A stretch of DNA of 64,000 nt from Heterocephalus glaber (lineage: Eukaryota > Chordata > Mammalia > Rodentia > Bathyergidae), in contig NW_004624742.1 of assembly GCF_000247695.1 (NCBI RefSeq), forward strand, positions 9,608,850-9,672,849, in the 5' to 3' direction. Each line of letters begins with the position of its first letter. Within the stretch, counting starts at the first letter, position 1. Made by a program: the position numbers and the translations under genes. Positions 47,706 through 58,345 of the stretch are shown piece by piece. The notes below the pieces were generated by a model. It searched no databases, had not been told where the DNA came from, and saw only the letters and a list, made by a program, of their open reading frames with translations.

Positions 47706-50700
47706 TTGATTTCTTGATTTTGCTTTGTGTGTTCATTTATTTTTCAGTACTATCTTCCCAGGTCATAGTTTTAATAGCATGACCTTAAATTAATTTCTCT
47801 GGTATCTTCCAGACTGAATAGTGAGATCACAAAGGAATAACCATAAAAGATACCCAGTGCTTGAAAATCTGCTGTATCCTAGGCACTGTACAAAAATGCC
47901 ATAGGCTATCCAAATAAATATAGCTTTATCACTCTTTGTTGCATTTGATTATCTTTATTGCATGGACAGTTTTGTAGTAATCTTCTTAGATAATTTTGCA
48001 ATAAGAAGAATGCTAAGTATGAAAGCAAAGCAATTGAGCTCAATTTTGGAATGTATCTGTGCTGGTTATTATGGCTTAACTTTGACCAGTTATCTGAAAA
48101 GTTAGCTTTCCAATCATGGCACCCTTTGCCAAAGACTTACACTTGAAGTTGGAGTCCTTCTTGGCTTCCGTCTGTAGATGATCTCCTTATTTCAGAAAGC
48201 CCAGCTAACTTGAAGGCCATCAGCTCACTACTTGGTGGGGGGTCCTGAAAGGTGGGAGAATTTGGCAATGTACCAACTATATCAATTACACACCCTCACT
48301 TTCCCTACCCCCTACCTTTCTTACTCCCCACAGGGTGCCTAAGAAAACAATCATGTTATATTAGCTTAGTTTTATGGAAAAACTCAACTAGCATATTTAA
48401 CACACTGGTTATGGCTTCATTAAAAACTGCCTTAAAAAGTTGGCCCTGATACTAAGCAATATGAAGAGGAAGAAGCAAATTGTATTGAAAACCAGGAATT
48501 TCCAGCTGTTAGAATGAAACACCCCAAGGGCTGCAGAGTTGTAATGTCTCAAGAACGGCAAGAAAGTGCTGACAACATTGCATTTCTGATGGCACCCACC
48601 ATTCGGAGATATGCAGGTGATCCTGATGAGCTAAAGCTTCCTTCTCAGTTGGGGGACAGATGCTGGGAAGGAAGTAATAATGGGTGCATAAAGAGACCCC
48701 CGCAAGAGTGCAAGTGAAAGGGATGGAGCTCTCCTGAAGACATGAATATCAACGAGGGCTGCTGGTAGAGGAAACAGTCAATCAGCTTAGCTGGTGACGG
48801 CAAATTCCTGCTGTGATAAAAAAATACGAGACAAAATATGAGGCAAATCTGATAAAAAGCATATTTTTAAACTGCTGTGCTTGAGACAGCATGGTTTAGT
48901 GCTGGGGCTTTCTCCACCATTCAGTTTCAGAGTAAGCTGGCTCTGAATACCTCTTCCTGCTTGGGGAGGCTGCTCCTCCAAGACAGGGCTGACATTTTTG
49001 GCATGGTAGTGTGGAGAAGTTTGCATTGGCACCCTTTAGTTTGAAACTGGACTCTGGATAAACAAAGTTCTGCAGTTTCCAGTGCTGCCAGACCCTTAAA
49101 CTCCATAAATATCAGTATTCATCCCCCTCTTCCCTCCCTGGTGAAAATGAAAAGAAAATGAACCTGCATTGGAGATTGTTTCCCTTGAGTAAACACCAAA
49201 CATACTCTAAGAACCGAAGTTGCTCTCCTCTCTGATATTAAGTCCAATAATTACACTATGAAACCTAAGCTTATAAATTCAAGTTTGGAAAGGTAAAATT
49301 GTGGAGAGGGAGAAATCTAGTAAAATGTGTCCACTCTGTGCATATATAGACCGTTCGCCTTTGAATGCACCTCAGTATAATATAAACCTCACTCTGCTAC
49401 AGTGAAAATCATTACACCCCACTGTTTCTACCATATACCTTTCCTAAGCAGAAGGCTTCACTGGAAGTACAAGCATGCCATCTATAAGGAAATCGATGTC
49501 TTTCAATGTATTAGAGTTTAGTTTGTATGTCTGAGAATGTGTTTTTTCCTTTGCTTCTGGATTGATGGAATCTTTGCAAATAGATGCCAGGCCTGTGATA
49601 CAGGTACCTAGCTTACAAGGAGGCTAAATGTCTGAGCAGAAGCTGTGCTATTTTGAACTAGGCCCAAATTTTGGTTGTCTGTTTGTTCAGGTGGCTGCAG
49701 TCCTCCTAAATGAAATAGCAGCACTCCGGTTACAGTGACTGTCTGCCTCTGGTCATTCTGAGTGAAATGTAGGCAAGAAGACTCGGGAACTTACCATTAG
49801 GTAGACATATTGGGAGATTTTATTTTTTGGCCCTCACTTCTTTATCTTTATTTTATCTCATCCAAAAAGTAACATTGCTTTGATAATAATGAGAGAAGAA
49901 CCCTGAGTTGCATTTCAGAATTCATTTATTTTATTTAATGCTTTAGTACCAAGAAAAATTTAGAACCGTTTGGACTATTAAAATGTACACTTTTAAGATA
50001 AATTTTTTCTTATGCTTTTAATAAAATGGTCTTTATCCTATTTGATGGATCATCTCATGTACCAGAAAGGATAAAGATAATACAGCAGCCAAATAAATGA
50101 ACTCTCAGCCTGGTTGTCCAAATTTATCCCGTAGAACTGGATTTCTCAAGTTGTATTAAAAGGAACTTGTCTACTCCTCAGGATATGTCTTTGTACTTTT
50201 GTCCTTTCCCCTCAATGTATTCTGTTAACAATATCTTTCTTTCTCTTTCCAGAAAGATGTGATTAGGTTCTTATCTTGCTTTTTTAATGTCCTTTTGCTT
50301 CCTTAATTTAGGTCAAGGCTGCATTTGTGCCAACCAGGGCCTTGTCCCAGACCATCTCTCCACATCTATGGGTGCAGGTGCTACACTGCAAGGTCAGTGC
50401 TTCCAAGCTCTCTGTGGGGCCTTCTCCTCGACTGACCCAAATTGAAACAATTTAAACATTGCTTGTGGCTTTTTCTTCCTCTTCCAAGTTCTATTTCTAT
50501 GTGTTCTCAAGCCTTCTTTCCTTCAGGCAAAGATAGATGAGAGTCACCACTTTTTACTGTCATGGTGCCACGGGGTGTTTTATTCTGCAGATGATAGTCT
50601 TTCACACACCTGTGAACACACAGATAAGCAGGGTGGTGTATAAAAACTTTTCTATTAAAGGCTAAGATATGCCAGAGACACAGCCAGGAGGGGCTGTGAG

Positions 50701-51769
50701 ATCCCATCCCATGATGACTTCCTTCACTCTTTCCTCCAACCACTTGTGCAGCCAAGTGGCATTTTAATATTTAATTTTTACAACTCTTTATTAAATTCTA
50801 GACTAAAATGACGTACTATGGAACCCACCTTAAGAACAAGTGTAAAGCAAGATAATAAGTCCATGTTTATATAAACAAGTATCTGAGTTGAATAGCAAAG
50901 CAAAAATAGTGCCTCAACTTTCAGACAGGCACATTTGATAAATTGACAGATGTTCAAACAAGAGCTCTAGCCATGTGAAAAATAAGCAGGAGTAATGATA
51001 GGTGAGAGTTTTAGGAAATATGTTGGCCAATTGCCATATACATTCAGACGGTGGAAAGGAGGGTGGGTTACAAGGGAAGAGGCGAAGAAATGATTTAAAA
51101 GCCCACAGATTAATTAGGTAAGACATTTCATAGTCTCATCACTTGATAAATTCCTATTGAAAAGTCAAGTGATTATTTGATAGGATTAACACATACTTAG
51201 GGTCTCATACGTAATTTTCAGAGTGGAAAGAGTCTGGGGCTCCAGGGTATCTGAGAGCCCTTGGAGCCATCCATGGGTAGACCTGGTATTACTTTATGGC
51301 ACCGGAGGTGTGTGTGTGTGGGGTGGTCAGCTTCAGAACAGTGCAAGCCATACTATGTCACCACTTCTAGGTCTCTTTCCCCAGCCTCTACACTATCATT
51401 CTATGGTGCTTTCTTACATATAAACAGAGCATTTAGCTTATCATATTATTTTGCTTCTATCTCTACCACTACTCTGTGGGCTCAAAACTGGTAGAAAATT
51501 CTATTTCTTCAAAAAGATGGCATGTGAAAACCACCAAGCTTAGGGTCAGTGCCCCAAAAGTATTTGTAAATGAAAAAAGTAAAGTAGGGATGATGGCTTG
51601 TTAGTTAGAATACAAAGTCAGAATAGAGAAATGTGAAGGATCTAGTCTGGCATAGGTTAAAAAAAATGGTAACAGTGTTCTCAGAAAATTGAAGGACCAT
51701 CAAAGCCAACAAAAGGGGCAAGGGGTAATTGAGGATGAATATGAAAATGGATCTAACCAAAAAATATTA
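47706..51769. other. Repeat-poor unique sequence
   Basis: About 4 kb without a clear repeat. Open frames of 65-82 codons (48252, 48514, 48787, 50507, 51223) have no recognised family. GC-richer blocks at 48480-49130, 49550-49780 and 50300-50760 are candidates for conserved non-coding DNA. One exon-like spot at 50312-50392 is listed separately. Confidence 0.4.
50312..50392 (+). other. Exon-like segment (candidate only)
   Basis: Preceded by CTTCCTTAATTTAG and followed by the donor AAG|GTCAGT. The 81 bases between are open in the first frame (27 codons, start VKAAFVPTRA). No link to any other exon was found, and chance occurrence is quite possible. Confidence 0.15.
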
Positions 51770-53403
51770 TAAATAAAGAGATTTTTTAAAATTACAAAAC
51801 AACCAAAAGGAAATTCCACAGTTGAAAGTAGAATTACTGAAATAAAAATGCATTAGAGAGGTCCAACAACAGATCTGAATTGGCAGAAGAAAGAATTCAT
51901 AAACTTAAAGATAAATCAGTGAAGATTGTCCTGACTAACTAGAAAAAATACTCAAATTTAGTTATTTGAAAACAAACCTGCAATTAAACTGACCAAGAAA
52001 AATAAGAGGAATCAAAAATCAAGAATGAAAAAGCAGTCATAACTCATGACCTTTCCAAAAATAAAAAAAGAGTATAAGGAAATACAAAGAACAATTGTAT
52101 ACTAAAATTTAGATATCCTACAATGATACTGAATATTAAAACTGACTAAAACAGAATATCTGAATAGATTTCTTACTACTAAGTGAAGAGTTTGAATTAG
52201 TGATTTAAAAAACTTTCCAAAAGAACCACAACAAAGTTTGATGGTAAATTGTACCAAATGTTTAAAAAGTACTAACACCAATCCTATACATACTTTTCCA
52301 AAACAGAAGTGGAGAAAATCTTCCCAAATCATATTAGTGGGACAGTATTGCCTTGATACCAAAACCACATAGTCATTAGAAGAAAACTTCAGATCACTAT
52401 ACTTTATGAATATTTTTAGAAAAATCTTTAACAAAATAATAACAGTCAAAATCTAACCAATTTTTAAAGGATTATATAGCACGATCAAGTGATTTTATCC
52501 TAGGAATGTAAGACTTTTTCAAGATATAAAAATTAATCTGTGTAATATAACTTATTAGTATAATAAGCTTTTGACACAATCCAATATCCTTTCATAATAA
52601 AATACTCAACAAATTAGGAAGATAATTCCATCAATTTATAATATATGTATTATGTATCATATGTTATATATTATACATGGAATTATATGTATATATGTGT
52701 ATGTATATATAATATTCATGCATATACCCAATATCCCATATTTATTGGTTAAAGACTGAAAACTTTCCTTCCTAAAATCAAGAACAAGATGAAGATGTCC
52801 ATTCTCTTTACTTATGTTCTATATCACACTAGAGTTTCTAGCCAGAGAGATTAGGCAAAATAAAATAAAGCAAAATAAAAAGGCAACCAATTTCAAAAGG
52901 AGACTATAAAACAATTTCTATTCACATATGAAATAATGTTATATATAGAAAATTCCAAGGAATCATAAAACCACTAGTAGAACTAGTATACAAACTCAAT
53001 AAAGTTCTATGATACAAAAATACATGTGCAAAAAATCAATTTTTATTTCTAAATACCAGCAATGCTCAATCCAAAATTGAAATTAAGCAAATAACTTATT
53101 TGGGATAGTATCTAAAAGAATAGTATACTCATAAATAAATTTAACAAAACAAATTTAAGACTTGTACATTGAAAAATAGAAAATAATATCAAAAGAAATT
53201 AGAGAAGACTTGAAGAAATGGACAGATATCCTATGTACATTGACTAGAAGACTTAATACTGTTAAAATGGTAATAATTCCCAAATTGATCAACAGATTCA
53301 ACACCATTTATCCCTGTTGTTTTACCTGACAAGCTGATCCAAAAATTTATACAGAAATGCAAGAAACCCAGAGTACTCAAAAGAAGTTCAAAAGGGAAAA
53401 ATA
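51770..53403 (+). mobile_element. Ancient L1 (L1M type), left segment: ORF1 trace joined to ORF2
   Basis: From about 51780 to 51940 it resembles the start of L1M ORF1 (GAGAGGTCCAACAACAGATC, GGCAGAAGAAAGAATTCATA). It then switches to mid-ORF2 just before the reverse transcriptase (AAACTGACCAAGAAAAATAA), so the rest of ORF1 and the endonuclease are deleted. Collinear ORF2 follows: GATTTTATCCTAGGAATGTA, TTATTGGTTAAAGACTGAAA, ATTTCTAAATACCAGCAATG. The reverse-transcriptase active-site motif, normally FADD, is read from codons TTC ACA TAT GAA at 52921-52932, so both aspartates are lost. Stops and indels abound. It is a dead fossil, interrupted at TA by the Tigger element and continued at 55965. 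Confidence 0.9.
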
Positions 53404-53593
53404 CAGTGAACTCTTGAGTTCCTACTGACCTCACATATGAAGAACCTGGGTTACAGCCAGAATTTTAGTTTTAACTTATGACTAAAGTCTTGAGTTACAA
53501 CCCAAATGCCAGTCACTTGTGCAGTTGTAAACAAAGACTTGAAATACTAGAAAAAGCACATGTAAGTATATATAAGTATTAGCCTGAGCCCAG

Positions 53594-55320
53594 ATGAGCA
53601 TGTTTGTGGACATGACTTCAGTCAGCACTTTATATAATCACTATGATTATTGCTATCAATATGGCCCCAAAAAGTTAGTAAAGAAGCTAAGGAAAGAAGA
53701 GAAGGTAAAGAAAGCAATCACAATCAAAAAGAGGAAGAAAATTATGGAGAAATATGAGAGTGGCATTCATGTGACCAATCTCAATAACGTGCACAACATC
53801 TCAACAATCACACAGAGAAAAGATTTGTATAAGGAAGCTAGTGTTGCTAAAAGTTTTACTCAAATTAGAAAGTCAGGATAAACAGTGTTAGCCAAAGTAG
53901 AAAGGCTATTAATAGTGTGGGTAAACAAAAGGCAGATGACAGGTTATAGCCTATCTGAATCTATAATTTGTGAAAAAGCTAGGGTTATGAATGCAGATCT
54001 TGTAAAGGATAATCCATCAACAAATAATAATGGTGAAATATTTTGTCCCATTAAGGGGTGGTTTCACAATTTTAAAGCAAGAACTGGGGTTCATAGCTTA
54101 ACTAGGCATGGTGAAGCAGCCAGTGCTGATAAAAGAGCTGCTGAAAATTATACACACCACTTTGAAATGCTGACACAGAGAAATGGCTTTTGCTCTCATC
54201 AAATTTTCAACTGTGGCCAGGTGTGGTGGCACATGCCTGTAATCCCAGCACTTAGGAGACTCAAGCAGGAGGATTGTTGCAAATTTGAGGCCAGCTTGAG
54301 CTACATAGTGAGATCAAGGCCAGCTTGAACTCATAACGAGACTCTGTCTCAAAAAAAAAAAACACAAAACACCAAACTTTCAACTGTATGAAACTGGCCT
54401 TTTCTGGAATAAACTGCCCAGAAGAACCTATATTACCCAGGAAGAGAAGAAAATGCCAGGCCACAAGCCTATGAAGGACAAGCTACCCTATTGCTATGTA
54501 CCAATGTGAATGGTGACCTCAACATATATCCTGTCTTGGTTTACCACTCTGAGACCTCTAGAGTGTTCAAAAAACATAAAATCATGAAGAATAGGCTATA
54601 GGTTGTACGGAGATCTAACCCAAAAGCCTGGGTGACAAGAGTACATTTTCTTGAGTGAATCAGGGTGGCTTTCTGTTATACTGTTAAGAAATATCTAGAG
54701 GACAATGGTTTACACTCAAGGCTTTCTTCATCATAAACAATGCTCCTTCTCACTCATGAGATTTGGAAGAATTGGCTGAAGAATTCCCATGGATCTTAGT
54801 CAAGTTCCTCCCACCTAATACAACTCCTTTACTGCAGCCTATGGACCAGCAGGTTATAGCTAACTCTAAGAAGCTATACACCAAGGAACTGTTCCTGAAG
54901 TGCTTCCAGATGGTCTCAGATACAGATTTAACCCTCAAAGAATTCTGGAAGGAACATTACAACAACTTTTCCTGTGTAGGAATTGAGAAATCCTGGGCCA
55001 GTGTCTCTCTAAGGACACTGAAACCTGCCTGGAAAAAAGCGTGGCCTAAAATTATACAGGAGAGAGAATTTGAAGGCTGTGTAGTTGAGCCTGAGCCTTC
55101 AATTGACCCGGTGATTAATGACATTGTCACTCTAGCAGAGTCCATAGGCTTGCAGGTAGACAGTAGTGATGTTGAGGAACTGATGGAGGAATACTCAGAG
55201 GAATTGTCTACAGAGAACTTTAGCAACTTCTGGCTGAGCAACAGAGAATGGCAGCTAAGGAGCTTTCTGAAGAGAAAAGGGAGTACCAACAATCAGTGCA
55301 GTAAAGCTCTTCTGAAATAA
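53594..55320 (+). pseudogene. Broken Tigger (pogo-group) transposase
   Basis: The intact protein would cut and paste its own element, using CENP-B-like DNA binding and a DDD catalytic core. The N-terminal part (53594-53881) holds the first helix-turn-helix region (KKAITIKKRKKIMEKYESGI). After an in-frame TAA at 53879 the same frame continues to the B1 insertion, with the Tc5/CENP-B domain (SESIICEKARVMNADLV; GWFHNFKARTGVHSL). Beyond the B1, ETGLFWNKLP marks the first catalytic site, where the aspartate codon is TAT (Tyr, 54387-54389). IINNAPSHS marks the second, where it is AAC (Asn, 54736-54738), followed by a TGA at 54757. The third site in LLQPMDQQVI is intact (Asp, 54844-54846). The C-terminal frame runs to 55320. 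Frameshifts lie on both sides of the B1. The product cannot be functional. Related domesticated TIGD genes exist, but the breaks and transposon ends rule that out here. Confidence 0.9.
54215..54373 (+). mobile_element. B1 SINE inserted in the Tigger transposase
   Basis: GGCCAGGTGTGGTGGCACAT, CCTGTAATCCCAGCACTTAG, then GAGGCCAGCTTGAGCTACAT and a second near-copy AAGGCCAGCTTGAACTCAT (the internal duplication typical of B1), and GAGACTCTGTCTC with an A-tail. Duplications AAATTTTCAACTGT (54201-54214) and AAACTTTCAACTGT (54374-54387) match at 13 of 14 bases. Confidence 0.96.
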
Positions 55321-55964
55321 AGGAAATCCTGAAGAAATGGACAAAGCTACAAACATTCATAGAGAAGACCCACCCAGACAGAGAAAAAGACAATCATTGC
55401 ATTCACTTGCTTAATAACAATGTCATGTCATTCTATAAAACAATATTAAAGGAAACAGACAACCTTAGACCAGTTTTTACTTCTGAAAAGGTTGAGACCT
55501 AGTAAGCCAGAAGCAGGTACAATGGGGCTACAGATTCTCCCAAGGAGAGAAAGAACACCAGAGAGCCAGATTGCTGATGTTCTTATGGAAGGGGACAACA
55601 ATATCCTTCCATAAGATATTCCAAATAATATCCACCTTCCATTTCATCCTCCCTTCCCACAAGCCAAAGATGTCAACTTGAATGGTGAGTACGGTATGAA
55701 ATTATTGTTTCTGATAAACATTTTATAACTTTTTTGGAGAATACACTAGGAAAACTATTGGAGTTTCTGGTAAATTATGCACTTTATACAACCCTTTTTT
55801 TATTATGAAAAGGTTAGTTAAGGGGTGTTTGGGGAGGTTCAGAATGCAGTTTGGTTATTTCCATTATTTCTTATGGGAAAAGTAATCTTGACTTACATCC
55901 AACTTGAGTTACAGCCAGCCCTCAAGAACAAATTGAGTTTGTAAGTCAAGGGTTCTTGACTGTA

Positions 55965-56058
55965 AAGTCAAAAGACTCACATTTCCCAATTTCAAAACTT
56001 AATACAAAGCTATCACAATCAAGACAGCATGGCACTATCTTAAGAATAGACACATAAA
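55965..56058 (+). mobile_element. Ancient L1, middle segment
   Basis: GACTCACATTTCCCAATTTC, AAAACTTAATACAAAGCTAT and ATCAAGACAGCATGGCACTA continue the same L1 ORF2 as the left segment, directly after the Tigger TA. Confidence 0.9.
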
Positions 56059-56253
56059 AGCTGGGCATAATGGTGCATGCATGTGATCCCAGCCCTCCAG
56101 GAAGCTGAAGTAGGATGATTCAAACTTTGAGCCCAGACTCAACAACTTTGTGACTTAGTGAAACTCTATCTCAAAGAAAAAAAAATTTAAAAGGACTGGT
56201 GATGTAGCTTAGTGTAAAAGCCCTGTACTCTACCTCCAGTACCCGCCCCCAAA
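56059..56253 (+). mobile_element. Composite B1-dID SINE
   Basis: B1-like head AGCTGGGCATAATGGTGCAT, GATCCCAGCCCTCCAGGAAG and GAAACTCTATCTCAAAG, then an A-rich linker and an ID-like tail GGACTGGTGATGTAGCTTAG ending CCAGTACCC. Duplications AAGAATAGACACATAAA (56042-56058) and AAGAATAGATACATAAA (56254-56270) match at 16 of 17 bases, proving that head and tail moved as one unit. Confidence 0.93.
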
Positions 56254-56270
56254 AAGAATAGATACATAAA

Positions 56271-57548
56271 TCAATGGAACAGAATTGAAAATACAAAAAA
56301 GTACCCTCATATTGGCAACCAATTGATTTCCAACAAGGACGCCAAGGCAATTCAGTGAAGAAAAGCATAGGTTTTTCAAAAAATTATTCTGAGAAAATTG
56401 AATATCCACAAGTAAAAAAATTAACACAAAATAGATCACAGACTTAAAAATAAGAGCTAAAACCTATTCTTTGAAGAAAACAAAGGTGTACATAAATTTT
56501 TAACTTTAATTAAACAATGGATTATCAGATATGATATCAAAAGCACAAGTATCAAAAGAAAAAAGTCTAAATTGAATTTCAAAATTAATAAAAATTAAAA
56601 ACATTTTTTCCTCAATGGACTCGACCAAGAAAGTTAAAAGATTACCCACAGAATAGAAGAAAATATTGCAAAATAAATTTTTAATCCAGAATATACAAAG
56701 AATTCATATAACAATAATAAAAAGCTAAACAATCTACTTAAAAATGAACAAAGACATCAACAGACATATCTTCAACAAAGATATGCAATTTGCCAATAAG
56801 CATATGAAAAGATACTCAATATCACTAATCATTTGGTTAAATGTAAATCAAAATCATGAGATATCAATTCATATCCAATAAGAAGATAATCAAATGATGG
56901 ATAACAACATCTTTTTCTGAGATAGTGGAAAAATTAGACCTTAAATACATTGCTTGTTAGAATACAAAAAGATGAAGTCTTTTCGGAAAATAATTTTTAT
57001 CAGTTCCTCAAGTAATTAAATGTAGAGCAAATATATGTCCCAGTTAGCCCACTTCCAGTTATATGTCAAGAAATGTAAAAGTATGTCTGCCCAAAAACTC
57101 ATACAGGATAGATAGATAAAGTATTTATAAGAACCAAAAGAAATAGAATCCGTCTAAATACTGTTTAAATAATGAAGAGATAAACACAGCTTAGCATATA
57201 CAAAGGATGGAATATCATCTAGTCATATAAAAGAAATGTACTGATGCTTACTACAATTAACCTTAAAAATGTTAGAAAGAGGCCAGATACAAAAGGCTAC
57301 AGATTGCATGATTCCGTTTATATGAAAAGTACAATCAAATTCATAGAGATAGTAAGTAAACTGGTATTTGCCAGGGGTGAGCAGGGTGAAGGCATGGGGA
57401 GTATGCAGTAGTGGATTCAGGATTTCTTTTGGGAATGATGAAAATGTTCTTGGAATGTGATGATGATTGCAGTTATGCGAATATACTAAAAACCAATGAG
57501 TTGTGCACTTTTAAAGACAAATATATATGTGAATCATATCTTAATTTA
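56271..57548 (+). mobile_element. Ancient L1, right segment: end of ORF2 and 3' UTR
   Basis: Continues ORF2 with TCAATGGAACAGAATTGAAA, CAATTGATTTCCAACAAGGA, CCAATAAGCATATGAAAAGA and AATCAAAATCATGAGATATC. The 3' UTR phrase GGTATTTGCCAGGGGTGAGC and the closing GTTGTGCACTTTTAAAGAC are typical of L1M families. Small deletions are visible. There is no long A-tail, as expected for its age. Confidence 0.9.
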
Positions 57549-58104
57549 AACATTTGCATCAGTGGAGAAGGCTAAACATATCCAGATGGTAGAGATTTCA
57601 ATGTTAACTTATCTAGTAGACACTGGTGAGTACCTACTATCTTCCAGTCACTTTACCAAAAACCAGACAGAAGAGTGACTGATTTCAACTTCAGTGAAGT
57701 TGACAAATGTCCAACAATAAAGCAATGATGACTAAGAAAACAGTTGACACAAGCCAAGCTTCATCAGAGACTCTCAGTGAACACATTTGGCATTTTTGCA
57801 TGTCTGTCCTCAACACAAAAATTATACAGACTTACCTATGTATGAATGTCAGACTGACTGCGATGTGAAAAGCACTCCTGTAGGCAGTTATATAAACAAG
57901 GTGATCCTGGAGAAAAACAAATGACTGAACATCAGAGATAATTTTGTAGAGGTGCTGTTGAACTGAATTGATAGGTGTAGAGTGAGAGCTTATGAAAAAT
58001 CATTGCAAATTGTGAAGAGTACTGGGATTCCTTTAGTGAAAGAACTTGGAGAGTGATAAGCCAAGAGGACTACTTGAATGAAATCAGATGTAAGTAATTC
58101 TATT
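57549..58104. other. Unique sequence, no gene seen
   Basis: Nothing recognised between the L1 3' end and the next MIR. Confidence 0.45.
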
Positions 58105-58345
58105 TATGATTTAACAGGCATTTACTATTATAATTTAATTCTTATAACAATTCTATGTATAGGTATTATTATTAACATTCATTTTACAGAAAGAGAACCC
58201 TATGGGTGGGCAAGATAAGCAACTTGGCTAAGGTTAAGTAGAATATACCCAAATCCTCTCAGAAGTGACAGAGTTGGGATTTTAACCTAGCCAGTCTAGT
58301 TTCAAGGATTGTGTTTTAATCACTGTGCTATGACTACTATATATA
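58105..58345 (+). mobile_element. MIR SINE, near complete
   Basis: TTTAACAGGCATTTACTATT, ATAGGTATTATTATTAACAT, ATTTTACAGAAAGAGAACCC, GAGTTGGGATTTTAACCTAG and AATCACTGTGCTATGACTAC keep full MIR order. Confidence 0.9.

Larger units (their letters stand above)
53404..55962 (+). mobile_element. Tigger-type DNA transposon (TcMar-Tigger), near full length
   Basis: Bounded by TA at 53402-53403 and 55963-55964, the target duplication of Tc1/mariner elements. The left end reads CAGTGAACTCTTGAG and the inverse of the right end reads CAGTCAAGAACCCTTGAC, degenerate terminal inverted repeats. Deeper in, GTTACAGCCAG at the left has the inverted partner GGCTGGCTGTAAC at the right. Total length is 2559 bp, or about 2386 bp without the B1 insertion and its duplication, close to the 2.4-2.5 kb of autonomous Tiggers. 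The ends recall the Tigger7/MER44 style but the subfamily is not fixed. It sits in the ancient L1, whose sequence resumes directly on the right side. Confidence 0.9.

Noticed and set aside
48514..48717. 67-codon frame with several Cys near its end, first suspected to be a secreted or glypican-like exon
   Set aside because: No family motif could be matched, no splice sites frame it, and it ends in an ordinary stop.
54957..55292. 111-codon minus-strand frame
   Set aside because: It is the antisense shadow of the Tigger transposase C-terminus.
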